From the NCBI RefSeq assembly GCF_003148685.1, contig NZ_QGGR01000020.1, forward strand, positions 1 through 64,000: a stretch of DNA of 64,000 bases. The letters run 5' to 3'. The notes beneath the pieces are model-generated. The model was not told the origin of the DNA. It saw only the letters and a program-made list of their open reading frames with translations, and ran no database searches. Position numbers and translations under genes: made by a program. This document shows, piece after piece, positions 24,887 to 33,651 of the stretch. Within the stretch, counting starts at the first letter, position 1. Each line of letters starts with the position of its first letter. Origin of the DNA: Actinoplanes xinjiangensis. Lineage in GTDB: Bacteria; Actinomycetota; Actinomycetes; Mycobacteriales; Micromonosporaceae.

Positions 24887-26353
24887 ATGTCGGAAACGCA
24901 CGTCGACGTGCTGATCGTGGGTGCCGGGATCTCCGGCATCGACGTCGCCTACCGGATCCGGGAACGCTGCCCGGAACTCGGCATCACCATCGTCGAGGCC
25001 CGCGACCGCCTCGGCGGGACGTGGGACCTGTTCCGCTATCCCGGCGTGCGCTCCGACTCCGACATCTACACCCTCTCCTTCCCGTTCCGTCCCTGGCAGG
25101 GCGAGCGTTCCATCGTCGACGGCGACGAACTGCTCGCCTACGTCGAGGACACCGCCCGGCAATGCCGGATCGACGAGCGGATCGAGTACGGGACCCGCGT
25201 GCTCAGCGCCGACTGGAACTCCGGCACCGCCCGCTGGACGGTGACCGCCGAACGCGCCGGCGAGACCCTCACCTACGTGACCCGTTTCCTGGCCGGCTGC
25301 ACCGGCTACTACGACTACGACCACCCGCACGACCCAGGGTTCGCCGGCACCGGCGACTTCACCGGGACGATCGCGCACCCGCAGTTCTGGCCGGCCGGCC
25401 TCGACTACACCGGTAAACGGGTGGCGGTGGTGGGGTCAGGCGCGACCGCGGTCACCGTGGCACCGGCGATGGCGGACGACGCCGCCCACGTGACCATGGT
25501 GCAGCGCACGCCCAGCTACGTGCTCGCCCAGCCGCGGGTGGACGCGATCGCCCGTACCCTCCGCAGGTTTCTGCCGCCGGACACCGCGCACCGGCTCGCC
25601 CGCACCAAGAACACCGCCGCCCAGTGGGCGCTCTTCCAGGCGTGCCGCCGCTTCCCGAACGCGATGCGCGCGCTGCTGCGCAAGGGCGCTGTCGCCGCGG
25701 TCGGCGACGCCGGCATCGTCGACCGGCATTTCCGGCCGCCCTACGACCCGTGGGAGCAGCGGATGTGCATCGCCCCCGACGGGGACCTCTATCAGGCGGT
25801 ACGCGCGGGGCGGGTCTCGATGGCGACCGGTCACATCGACCGGTTCGTGCCCGAGGGCATCCGCCTGACCGACGGCACCGTCGTCGAGGCCGACGTCGTG
25901 GTGACCGCCACCGGACTGCGGATCAAACTGCTCGGCGGTGTCACCCTCACCGTCGACGGCGAGCCCGTCGACGTGTCGAAGACCTGCACCTATCACGGGG
26001 CCCTGCTCAGTGGCCTGCCCAACTTCGCGGTCTGCATCGGGTACATCAACCTGTCCTGGACGGTCCGGGCCGACGTCACCGCCCGCCTCATCGCGCGGGT
26101 GCTGCGCAGACTCCTCGACACCGGCGCCGACGCCGTCGTGCCGGTCGCCCCCGCCGATCTCGGCCCGACCGGCCCGTTCATGGACATGCGCTCCGGCTAC
26201 CTGGCCCGCGCCGCCGACATCATGCCGCGGGCCGGGCGCCGCTACCCGTGGGCGTTCCGGCAGAACGTGCTCCTCGACGTCCTCGCCACCAACCGCACCG
26301 GCCTCGACGACGGACTCGTCTGGAGCCGCATCCGCAGGGAGGCACACGCGTGA
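24887..26353 (+). CDS. Flavin-containing monooxygenase, Baeyer-Villiger type
   Basis: A 488-residue FAD- and NADPH-dependent monooxygenase. Seen: the FAD Rossmann motif GAGISG (residues 12-17), the second dinucleotide motif VVGSGATAV at about 180, and the fingerprint FTGTIAHPQFWP (residues 158-169), matching FxGxxxHxxxWP of FMO/BVMO enzymes. GGTWDLFRYPGVRSDSD is the usual BVMO segment after the FAD motif. Such enzymes insert oxygen next to a ketone or oxidise heteroatoms. The stop overlaps the GTG of the following alcohol dehydrogenase gene, so the two are made together: a dehydrogenase could supply the ketone for the monooxygenase. Start ATG 24887 gives the FAD motif the usual distance from the N-terminus. 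Confidence 0.94.
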   Translation: MSETHVDVLIVGAGISGIDVAYRIRERCPELGITIVEARDRLGGTWDLFRYPGVRSDSDIYTLSFPFRPWQGERSIVDGDELLAYVEDTARQCRIDERIEYGTRVLSADWNSGTARWTVTAERAGETLTYVTRFLAGCTGYYDYDHPHDPGFAGTGDFTGTIAHPQFWPAGLDYTGKRVAVVGSGATAVTVAPAMADDAAHVTMVQRTPSYVLAQPRVDAIARTLRRFLPPDTAHRLARTKNTAAQWALFQACRRFPNAMRALLRKGAVAAVGDAGIVDRHFRPPYDPWEQRMCIAPDGDLYQAVRAGRVSMATGHIDRFVPEGIRLTDGTVVEADVVVTATGLRIKLLGGVTLTVDGEPVDVSKTCTYHGALLSGLPNFAVCIGYINLSWTVRADVTARLIARVLRRLLDTGADAVVPVAPADLGPTGPFMDMRSGYLARAADIMPRAGRRYPWAFRQNVLLDVLATNRTGLDDGLVWSRIRREAHA

Positions 26354-27498
26354 AAGCCGTCGTCGTCCATGACGGGACCCTGGAGGTCACCGAGGTCCCG
26401 CTGCCCGTCCCCGGCCCCGGACAGGTCCGGCTGCGGGTCAGCCGGACCGGGATCTGCGGCTCCGACCTGCACGTGCGCCACGACGCCGAGGCCAGCGCCG
26501 ACGTCGCCGCCGAGGTCGGCTACCCCCACTTCATGCGCCGCTCGCACCGGGTCGTGATGGGCCACGAGTTCGCCGGCACCGTCGACGAGTACGGGCCCGG
26601 CTGCCGCCGCCGCTGGCGAACCGGGCAACTCGTGGTCTCACTACCGCTGATCATGCACGGCGACGACGTGCACATGACCGGCATGTCCGAGTACGCGCCC
26701 GGGGCGTACGCCGAATATGTGCTCGTCTCCGAAGACGCGACCATGCCGGTGCCCGCCGGCGTCGAGCCGGGCCCCGCCGCCCTCACCGAACCCCTCGCGG
26801 TCGCCCACCATGCGGTCCGGCGCGGCGACGTCACCCGCAACGACACCGCGGTGGTCATCGGATGCGGTCCGATCGGCCTGGCCGTCATCCTGATGCTCAA
26901 AGCGGCGGGGGTACGACGGGTCGTCGCCAGCGACTTCACCGAGGGCCGCCGGGAGCTCGCCCGCAGATGCGGCGCCGACGTCGTCGTCGACCCCGCGGCC
27001 CAGTCCCCGTGGTCGGCCATCGCCGGTGATCCCGGCCTGGTCACGTCGGCGACCGACCTCTACGGCGCCGGCATCACGGCCCTGCGTGACCTGCAGAAGG
27101 TGCCGGGTGTGCCGTGGTGGACGGTGATGCGGACCGCCCAGCGGTTCGGGGCCGGTCCCCGGGGTGCCGTCGTGTTCGAGTGCGTCGGCCTGCCCGGCGT
27201 CATCGAGGACATCGTCACCCATGCCCCGTTCCGGTCCCGGATCGTGGTCGTCGGCGTCTGCATGCAGCCGGACACGTTCCGTCCCACGATGGCCAGCAAC
27301 AAGGAGGTCGACCTGCGGTTCTCCTTCTGCTACGACCCGGTGGAGTTCCGCGAGGCCCTCCACATGGTCGCCCGCCGCCGGATCGACCCACGCCCCCTGC
27401 TGACCGGCGTCGTCGGCCTGCACGGTGTGGCCGGCGCCTTCGACGAGCTGGCGAAGGCCGACCACCACGCGAAGATCCTGGTCGACCCGTCGGTCTAG
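26350..27498 (+). CDS. Zinc-dependent alcohol dehydrogenase, butanediol-dehydrogenase-like
   Basis: A 382-residue medium-chain dehydrogenase. Seen: catalytic zinc ligands Cys36 (TGICGSDLH) and His72-Glu73 (GHEFAG), and the Rossmann motif VVIGCGPIGLAVI at about 175. The four-Cys structural zinc loop of classic ADHs is absent, replaced by a longer segment with LIMHGDDVHMTGMSEYAPGAY. It is related to (R,R)-butanediol/threonine dehydrogenase-like enzymes acting on secondary alcohols. The GTG start overlaps the monooxygenase stop by 4 bp (GTGA), so it is translated by coupling. The long upstream open frame in the same phase is a shadow of the monooxygenase gene. Confidence 0.93.
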   Translation: MKAVVVHDGTLEVTEVPLPVPGPGQVRLRVSRTGICGSDLHVRHDAEASADVAAEVGYPHFMRRSHRVVMGHEFAGTVDEYGPGCRRRWRTGQLVVSLPLIMHGDDVHMTGMSEYAPGAYAEYVLVSEDATMPVPAGVEPGPAALTEPLAVAHHAVRRGDVTRNDTAVVIGCGPIGLAVILMLKAAGVRRVVASDFTEGRRELARRCGADVVVDPAAQSPWSAIAGDPGLVTSATDLYGAGITALRDLQKVPGVPWWTVMRTAQRFGAGPRGAVVFECVGLPGVIEDIVTHAPFRSRIVVVGVCMQPDTFRPTMASNKEVDLRFSFCYDPVEFREALHMVARRRIDPRPLLTGVVGLHGVAGAFDELAKADHHAKILVDPSV

Positions 27499-27973
27499 CT
27501 TCTACAGCGGCACCCGGTAGGCGGAACGTATCGATGATCGGCTCGTCGAGCCGGATCGGCTGCATGCCCGGTTCGCGAGCCGGTTCGCGAACCGCTTCGC
27601 GAACCGCTTCGCGAGGGAGCAACCACGGCGGCGGGCTCGGCGGTATCCGTCCGGCTGGTCGCCCGCTTGCAACGGATGGCCACCCGCGGAGCAGGCAACA
27701 ACTCCTCGGCCTCACCGATGATCTCAATCCGGCTGGCACAGCGACGGCAGCCTCCCGGAATCGGAGCGCGAGGCCTTGTTGAACGCCCGCCTCGAAGCGC
27801 GGTGGCTCTCCCTCCGGTGAGCACCCTTCCCCAGCCGGCCGGCGGCCGCACCGCTGCGTCAGGTGCACCCCCGCTTCAGCTCACCCAGGCCTGCTGAAGG
27901 CGGCCCCGACCGGTTACGGTGCCGCCCGGCAGGCGGATGGACGGAGCCGTCCTCTGCGAAGCATCATCTGCTG
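27499..27973. other. Intergenic region with palindromic repeat, no gene seen
   Basis: 475 bp after the dehydrogenase gene. Apart from the repeat at 27569-27616 I see no gene: open frames on both strands are low-complexity (Ser-Arg-Gly) or lack starts. Confidence 0.5.
27569..27616. repeat. Palindromic 12-nt tandem repeat (TTCGCGAACCGC)
   Basis: Four consecutive units of about 12 nt built around TTCGCGA. CGGTTCGCGAACCG at 27581-27594 is a perfect palindrome. The array can fold in several registers and may end transcription of the dehydrogenase operon. Confidence 0.65.
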
Positions 27974-28429
27974 ATGACTGAGCGCCCGGTTCCCTCCATC
28001 GCCGAAGCGGCGGCCTTGCTGCTCGGCATCCTGCTGTTGTCCGGGAGCCTGGTCGCATTCGCCCTTGCCACCGCCAAGGGTCTCACCCAGGTCGGCCCTT
28101 ATTCCTACGAGGCCGAGTTCTCGAACCCGATCTGGGTCTGGGCCGGGATGCTTCTCATCGTTCCCGTCTTCCTCGCCGCCCGGCGCCACCCGGGCTTCAA
28201 AGGATTCTTCGCGTTGGCCGCCTTGATCCCGCAGTTCATAGAGCCCGCCGTGGAGATGGAGCGGTACGCGGTCGCCGGCTACGGCGAGGGCCTACCGGCT
28301 CTGGGCTTCATCTGGCCCATCATGCTGACGCCACTCTTCATCTGGGCGGCGACACGCGGCGGCGAGACCGGCGCCAAACGTAGGGCCGTGCCGACTCTGA
28401 CGCAGACCCGCTCACCCGCCAACGAATGA
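27974..28429 (+). CDS. Small integral membrane protein
   Basis: A 151-residue protein with four predicted membrane helices: ALLLGILLLSGSLVAFALA, IWVWAGMLLIVPVFLAA, a third around FFALAALIPQFI, and ALGFIWPIMLTPLFIWAA. The tail is basic. No family is recognised. ATG 27974 has no clear ribosome site, so the start is uncertain. It stands alone between two gene-free stretches at the left edge of the accessory island. Confidence 0.65.
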   Translation: MTERPVPSIAEAAALLLGILLLSGSLVAFALATAKGLTQVGPYSYEAEFSNPIWVWAGMLLIVPVFLAARRHPGFKGFFALAALIPQFIEPAVEMERYAVAGYGEGLPALGFIWPIMLTPLFIWAATRGGETGAKRRAVPTLTQTRSPANE

Positions 28430-28857
28430 CCGACGCCGACTCAGGACTCCGGCCGGAATGGCACCGCCCGCCACGAATCGTCTCGGCGGCGCCTCTGACA
28501 GCTATCAGCCGGGGATGCCGGGCGGGGTAGTCGGCACTGACATGCCGCCGCGAGCGCGATGGACATCGACCTATGAGATGCATGGCAGCGGTGGTCGCTC
28601 GGCGAGAACCTCACCAGAACGCACCCGCTGCCGGAATCCGCATCGCGCCCGCGGACCGACCTGCCAGTTGCCTGGACCGCCCACCATCGCACGTGCCTGC
28701 CGCCGAGCGTGCGGAGGCGGCTCGCCGGGCCGTTACCCTCCATGACCGGTCTCGACTGCCGACGTGCTGAACTGCCCATGAGCGGACGTTCAGCGGCGAT
28801 TCCAGCCGCACTTGCGCTGCTTGTGACGGTGGACCGCGAGCGGCAAGATCATTCGGT
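28430..28857. other. Intergenic region, nothing recognised
   Basis: 428 bp without a supportable gene, repeat or strong hairpin. It precedes the SUKH-like gene and presumably carries its promoter. Confidence 0.45.
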
Positions 28858-29643
28858 GTGAGTCTTCTCGACCGGTATCTCAGTGGCGAACGTGACCAAG
28901 TATGGGCGGAACTGCGAGCACTCGGGCCGATCGAGCGTGGCCACGCACAATACGACGACGCCCGTGGCGTGGCCGCGGAGACGATGCGGCGAGTGCGCGG
29001 AAACGTTGAAAGGGTGCGGGCACGCCTGATTGACTCCGGATATCAGTTGGCCGCGCAAGACCGGGCTCACGTACCACCGGCTGCGGACGCCGGTGCACAA
29101 CTCGACGCGTTCGAACGGAGGCACGGGCCGTTGCCGTTGTCTCTACGGGCGTTCTACGAGTTCGTGGGCACCGTGAACTTCATGCAGTCGGCGAACCAGT
29201 TGGTCCAGTGGCATAAGCGGGAGAACGCACCCGAGCCGGTCCCCGAGCTCAGCTACGCCGGGGAGTACGACCCCCTGGTCGTTCAGTCTCTGGACAACGA
29301 GGACGCTGAGTGGGACCAAAGGCAGGGCAGGTCTGCCTGGTACCTGGCCCCGGACGAGTGCCATAAGGCCAATTACAGCGGCGGCATGAACTATCACGTC
29401 CTGCTGCCCGACAACGGCGCCGACTTCCAGATCTACGGGATGATCTGTAACGAGGAGGACCAGTTCGGTGACTGGTTCGTCGACTACCTGAGGGAGACGT
29501 TCCGCGGTGGCGGCTTCCGCGGCGGCATAGCCATCGACGACGACGAGGTTGCTGGCCGGGAACTTCCAGACCTCGCGTTCACCCGCCGGCTCGCCGCCGG
29601 ACTTCAAGAGCTCGGCGACGAGCGAAGCACACCGGAGGGCTGA
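28858..29643 (+). CDS. SMI1/KNR4 (SUKH)-like protein, probable orphan immunity protein
   Basis: A 261-residue cytoplasmic protein. After a helical N-terminus (about 1-75) comes LDAFERRHGPLPLSLRAFYEFVG (about 84-106), close to the start of SUKH domains (a helix, then LPxSLRxFYxxxG), followed by beta-rich sequence with many aromatic residues (SAWYLAPDECHKANYSGGMNY, WFVDYL). SUKH proteins are the commonest immunity proteins against nuclease and deaminase toxins, so immunity is the likely role. No toxin lies next to it. A GTG start is used. The assignment comes from the pattern alone and needs a profile search. Confidence 0.7.
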   Translation: MSLLDRYLSGERDQVWAELRALGPIERGHAQYDDARGVAAETMRRVRGNVERVRARLIDSGYQLAAQDRAHVPPAADAGAQLDAFERRHGPLPLSLRAFYEFVGTVNFMQSANQLVQWHKRENAPEPVPELSYAGEYDPLVVQSLDNEDAEWDQRQGRSAWYLAPDECHKANYSGGMNYHVLLPDNGADFQIYGMICNEEDQFGDWFVDYLRETFRGGGFRGGIAIDDDEVAGRELPDLAFTRRLAAGLQELGDERSTPEG

Positions 29644-29835
29644 TCACGCACGGCATCGACACGCACCGCCCTTTCCGCACCCTGGCCGGCGGAGTCATTA
29701 CTTGGAGTTCGTCGGCATCCGGATCTGATGCGACGCGCGTGTACGCGCCCCCGCGCTGGAGTAGACAGGCTTGCCGGCAGCCAACATCTCGGTCCGGCCT
29801 TGGCAGGAAGGCCATCGGCAACGCTGGCGAATAGC

Positions 29836-29868
29836 ACTACAGCCGGATTTGCCGCCGGTCGTGTGCGT
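29836..29868. repeat. GAYYTGCCGC element a
   Basis: Contains CCGGATTTGCCGCCGGTCG and the following GTGTGCGTTCAC. The most divergent of six related elements in the island (others at 32330, 32732, 35290, 35906 and 39436). Confidence 0.45.
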
Positions 29869-29895
29869 TCACCAAGAGGATCCTGATCACGTTCC

Positions 29896-31404
29896 GTGGC
29901 CGAGGTGACTGGCACTGACATTCTGCTTTCCGAAGTATCACCCGACGCGGATGGTCGAGCCGCGATCCCGGGGCCCGGAGGCTATTTCGGGCTTCCCCTA
30001 GGCTCCTCGGTCATGACCGGGGCCTCCGCGATGTCGATGTTCGCCGCCCTCCTGGACCGCTCGTTCGTCCAGATCAGGGAATCGGCGGCCGATGGCCGCT
30101 TCTTCGATCGGGAGAAGGTCATCCAGGTCGCGGACGTCTGGGACAACAACACCTACCCGCTGTTCGGCGTCGCGCTGTGCCGTCCGGGGTGGGTGCGTGA
30201 GCGGCGTGCGAGAGCGGCGCTGCGCTGGATGGCAGGGCTGGGATCGCAGCGCCGGGCGTGGATGATCGAGCAAGCCGGGGCCGCCGGGTACGGGCTGGAG
30301 CCGCTGCTCGGCCCACCGGTTCCCGAGACGGTGCACCACCGCGACAGCCTGGGTCGGGTTTGGCCTGGTGCCGTACCGGTGACCGAGGCGGTCGCGGCGA
30401 GCATCGCGGACGACTACGACCTGACCCGCGCCGAGGTCCGGACCGTCCGGGTGGAACGCGCCGGACAGGACCTGTCCGGCTATCTCGCGCTGACGGCCCC
30501 GCGCCGCTACGCCAGCCCACCCGATCAGACGGATGCGGTCGTGCAGGTGATGCTCGATGACGTCCGGGCCGTGCAGTTCGACAGCAGCGACGGGGCCGGC
30601 GCGACCTTGACCACCGGTGCCGACGGAGTCGAGGTTCGTATCGGCGCCCAAGGTCACCTTCGCGCCGCCTCTGCCGTCGTCACCTTCGACGACCCGTCCT
30701 GGCACCTCTCGCGTCGTGGTCGGGCCGCCGACGCGGACACCCCGAGCCGAAGCACCACCACACGCCGGCCCCGGGAGAGTACTGGGCCGAAACCGCGTGG
30801 AGCCGCGTGGGACGCCGCGTTCGTGCTCCATCAGGCGATGCTGGAGATTCGTTCGGTGCGCTACGCGAAGCTTGCCGGCTCGGCCCCGCTGCGGGAGCTC
30901 TGCGACGCCTTCGCCGGCGCTGGCGACGGAATACTCGCCGCCGCCGCGCAGCCCCGATCAAAACGTGACCATGCGTTTCGCCGGCTTGCCGAGCAATGGA
31001 TCGGCGCGAGTCCCGAGCTGGCCCGCAGAATTGCGAGATGGCTCCCGGACGGCCACTGGCTCCATCAGCTGTCGCGGACCGGCCCGCACCGGCCTGCCGC
31101 CGCGGGCCTTCCGACACAGGCCCAGCTCACCCTGGCTGGCTACACCGCCGCCCACACCTTGTACGGCACACCACGTGATGCCGCCGCGGTGATCAACCTC
31201 GCCGCCCCGGACGATGACAACGGCTGGACGCTACAGGCGCTGGAGTTTTCCCGGTCAACGCGCCTCACGCTGGACGCCGCCGCGTTCACCGCCCCCGACA
31301 CCGTCTCGGGCATCCCGGACACGTCGCTGATCCTCGGTAACGGCGCCCTTACCGTCATCAGCCACAAGCTCGACCCTCGCCATCACGACACCGAAGCACC
31401 ATGA
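29896..31404 (+). CDS. Hypothetical protein of 502 residues
   Basis: A cytoplasmic protein without signal peptide or clear membrane helices. The first half (about 1-270) has several beta-rich stretches and WDNNTYPLFGVALCRPGW; a low-complexity Ser/Thr/Arg linker lies at about 275-300; the second half is helical, with WDAAFVLHQAMLEIRSVRYAKLAG and ARRIARWLPDGHW. I recognise no family. A GTG start at 29896 is used. It lies in the accessory island between a SUKH-like gene and a small secreted protein gene. Codon use is typical for the genome, so it is probably functional. Confidence 0.7.
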   Translation: MAEVTGTDILLSEVSPDADGRAAIPGPGGYFGLPLGSSVMTGASAMSMFAALLDRSFVQIRESAADGRFFDREKVIQVADVWDNNTYPLFGVALCRPGWVRERRARAALRWMAGLGSQRRAWMIEQAGAAGYGLEPLLGPPVPETVHHRDSLGRVWPGAVPVTEAVAASIADDYDLTRAEVRTVRVERAGQDLSGYLALTAPRRYASPPDQTDAVVQVMLDDVRAVQFDSSDGAGATLTTGADGVEVRIGAQGHLRAASAVVTFDDPSWHLSRRGRAADADTPSRSTTTRRPRESTGPKPRGAAWDAAFVLHQAMLEIRSVRYAKLAGSAPLRELCDAFAGAGDGILAAAAQPRSKRDHAFRRLAEQWIGASPELARRIARWLPDGHWLHQLSRTGPHRPAAAGLPTQAQLTLAGYTAAHTLYGTPRDAAAVINLAAPDDDNGWTLQALEFSRSTRLTLDAAAFTAPDTVSGIPDTSLILGNGALTVISHKLDPRHHDTEAP

Positions 31405-31564
31405 CCTCACTGCGGGCCAGCGGCTCCCGATGCAGCATCCCTCGTCACAACGCGTAATCAGTACGCCAAGGCTCAACGCCCGGAACTGCCGATGAGAATG
31501 CGCTGGTTGGTCAAAGTACCGATGACCCCGGCGGATCGTGCTTAAAACACTCACTTACGCGGAA

Positions 31565-31598
31565 GTGTCGGGTGCACCCACGGGGGAACACCCCGACA
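31565..31598. terminator. Probable terminator between convergent genes
   Basis: The arm TGTCGGGTG is mirrored by CACCCCGACA with one bulged base and a loop of about 15 nt. It lies between the 3' ends of the 29896 and 31633 genes. Confidence 0.45.
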
Positions 31599-31632
31599 AC
31601 CGCATGGATTTAATAGATTGCAGGTTTCAAAT

Positions 31633-32013
31633 TTATGCCGTCAATGTGGCTCGAGATGCACAACGTCCGTCAATACGCATGCGGTAGCGTCCATACAAGC
31701 CCGTGACTGTCCCTTTGGTGAGGAAGCCGCTGTTGATAGTGCCGGATTTGATAGTGACACCGGTATCAATGTCCCAGAACCGGTAACGAGTGGCAGGTGT
31801 GTCAACGCAGATTGCGATCGTGGGTTGGGCACTCCAATACAAGCTGTGGTCTGGTGCGCTGATCACTGCGGTTTGGCAACTAGACTCAAGCGTGGAGACA
31901 GTACAGGTAACCGAAGAGGCGGCACTCGCAGGAGTGGCGCTGATCATGGGCCCGGCCACGAGTGCGCACAAGACGGTCAGTGTGGCGGTCGCTCGGCGAC
32001 GAACGAGAGACAT
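31633..32013 (-). CDS. Small secreted protein
   Basis: A 126-residue protein with a clear signal peptide: MSLVRRR, then a hydrophobic run (LTVLCALVAGPMISA) and a likely cut after ATPASA. The mature part is about 95 residues with four Cys (VTCTVSTLESSC, AICVD, GRCAS), enough for two disulfides, and looks beta-rich. AGGGAA lies 6 bases before the ATG. The gene and its flanks are poorer in G/C than the surroundings, suggesting horizontal origin. No family is recognised. Confidence 0.7.
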   Translation of the reverse strand: MSLVRRRATATLTVLCALVAGPMISATPASAASSVTCTVSTLESSCQTAVISAPDHSLYWSAQPTIAICVDTPATRYRFWDIDTGVTIKSGTINSGFLTKGTVTGLYGRYRMRIDGRCASRATLTA

Positions 32014-32359
32014 TACTATTCCCTAACTTCCGGCCCAGAAGAAACGACTGACATTTTCGAGCTGACCATAGCTCAGCATCTATCGCCAAGCAAGGTTAGC
32101 CGCGTAGCGGTCTAGAATCTTGAGGCGTTGGCGAACGCAGCGACGGGCAACGAGGCGTCACGCCGGTCAGAAATCGCAAGGTCGCCCTATCACAATAAAT
32201 CGAGTTGACCAAGGTGTGACCTGAAGCTGGCCGCCTGCGGCCATCGCGCTCCGGCGGCATTGTGCACAACGCATACCAATGCCAAGTCGCATGAGGCATT
32301 GACCACGTTCCTCGGTTGCCAAGCCGTACCCGACGCACGGATCTGCCGCAGTCCGCGCC
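32014..32359. other. Intergenic region, nothing recognised except element b at its edge
   Basis: About 346 bp of comparatively A/T-rich sequence upstream of the secreted-protein gene; no gene is supportable on either strand. Confidence 0.45.
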
Positions 32360-32363
32360 TCAG
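32330..32363. repeat. GAYYTGCCGC element b
   Basis: CCGACGCACGGATCTGCCGC followed by AGTCCGCGCCTCAG. It overlaps the last codon(s) of the minus-strand gene at 32360, so that gene ends inside the element. Confidence 0.55.
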
Positions 32364-33214
32364 TCTGGGTTGTCGCACCTGACGCCGACGCTGGTGATAT
32401 CACCGCTGCGTACCAGTTCCCGGATCGCCGCGGTCATCGCCGCAACGCCCGGTTCAGGCACGATGAGCTGGTCGACAGCCCAGAAGTAGCTGCCGTTGGC
32501 CACCTCGCCCGTCTCCTTCCAGCGCGCCAACAGGCGCGCAACCTCCTCGACGGTGAAAATCGTCAGTGCCCACGTGGCGCCGTCCGGAAGGTCGACGAAC
32601 GCGTCAACGTTGGCCACCGACGCCGCGGTGTCCGTGCGGGGATCGAGAAGGAACCGGGCCACGAATGTCGACTCGGTGATGGTCGTATACGGATCGCCGG
32701 CGCCCATGACGTCAATCATGAGGGACAGCCTGCAACGTCCGGATCTGCCGCCGTCCGTGCGCGTCGGCCGTCGCCGGGACGGCCAGCGACGGTCCGGGCC
32801 ATCGATTTCGGGGTTCCAGATCGCGAGATCGCCACCAGGCATGCTCACGATCAGTAGCCCTTGATCGGAGCGCATCTGCCAGGTTTCGTACATCTCGTCA
32901 TAAGGCACCACGAGGTCGACGCTGCCGAAGGTAACTGCCAACGTGCCGTGTGGATCGACCGCTGCCGCCGTGACTGGGGTGTTCAGCAACTGAATGAGCT
33001 GCTCGGCCACGTCGAGACTGACGGGTTCGCCATGCCGTTCGGGACCGTCAGCACGGACGAATCGCAGCGAGCCTTCGATCGTGAGCTCGTGAAAGGCATC
33101 GTCGTCGAACTCCAGCCGTACACCTCCACCCATGCGGAAGGCCAGTAGCCGGTAGCCGACGACAGCATGTAGCAGCCGATTGGCCAGATCGGCGTCTTCA
33201 AGCGCTGGAGGCAC
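32360..33214 (-). CDS. DUF6188-like protein fused to a second immunity-like domain
   Basis: A 284-residue open frame made of two parts. Residues about 1-137 resemble DUF6188-type proteins (GYRLLAFRMGGGVRLEF, HGTLAVTFGSVDLVVPYDE, GGDLAIWNPEIDGP). Residues 166-284 form a second alpha/beta domain beginning MIDVMGAGDPYTTITES and ending SVGVRCDNPD. Between them is an odd Arg-rich stretch (RRWPSRRRPTRTDGG) encoded by a copy of the island's palindromic element (32732-32768). The ORF may therefore be two adjacent genes (the second starting at ATG 32719 or 32707) joined because the element happens to be open in this frame. Both halves look like immunity proteins of toxin systems. The function is inferred. 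Confidence 0.7.
   Translation of the reverse strand: MPPALEDADLANRLLHAVVGYRLLAFRMGGGVRLEFDDDAFHELTIEGSLRFVRADGPERHGEPVSLDVAEQLIQLLNTPVTAAAVDPHGTLAVTFGSVDLVVPYDEMYETWQMRSDQGLLIVSMPGGDLAIWNPEIDGPDRRWPSRRRPTRTDGGRSGRCRLSLMIDVMGAGDPYTTITESTFVARFLLDPRTDTAASVANVDAFVDLPDGATWALTIFTVEEVARLLARWKETGEVANGSYFWAVDQLIVPEPGVAAMTAAIRELVRSGDITSVGVRCDNPD
32732..32768. repeat. GAYYTGCCGC element c, inside an open frame
   Basis: GCAACGTCCGGATCTGCCGC followed by CGTCCGTGCGCGTCGG. Lies exactly at the junction of the two domains of the 32360-33214 open frame. Confidence 0.55.
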
Positions 33215-33265
33215 GAGCCGATTATGCCTTCTGCGGCTTACTCAACTGCCGCTGATGGGGCGGAC

Positions 33266-33556
33266 TTACAGCCCATCTGCCGTCGGCAGGGCTCCGGTGC
33301 CCAGGAGTTGTCTGGCGCCGATGACCTCCATGCCGAGCAAACGGCCATCGGAGCTGAGGTCCAGCACGATACCGCCTCGGCCGACGTGGTGCCCGACGGT
33401 CTCGGCCACGTCTGCCGGTGGTGGGTTGCCGCCCGCAGCAGCGGGCCACCGGACGTCACCGGGTGGGGAACCGCCGGAGGTGTCTCGACGGTACGAGCAG
33501 CGCCGGGCGCGTGGAATGCCGGTTAGGGTGCGCGCCGAGTGATCGGACAGCACCAT
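33266..33556 (-). pseudogene. DUF2283-like protein, probably degraded at the N-terminus
   Basis: A 96-residue open frame whose last 50 residues, GGIVLDLSSDGRLLGMEVIGARQLL and neighbours, match the C-terminal half of DUF2283 proteins (typical pattern: LDxxGRLVGIEILxARxLL). The first half is Arg/Pro/Gly-rich and does not resemble the AYIRL start of the family, so the gene has probably lost its 5' part by frameshift or rearrangement. DUF2283 proteins are small and often found beside toxin or restriction genes. No good ribosome site is visible. Confidence 0.5.
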
Positions 33557-33651
33557 ACGATCCGGGTGCCACTCACGGTGCGCAGATCGTTCGAGACCGA
33601 TTTACCGGTCCCGAACCGCCTGCGAAGGCTTGCTCGTGTCAGCGGCGGTAG

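Noticed and set aside
27215..27868. A 217-codon minus-strand frame after the dehydrogenase gene
   Set aside because: Half of it is antisense to the dehydrogenase and the rest is Ser-Arg-Gly low complexity from the TTCGCGAACCGC repeat.
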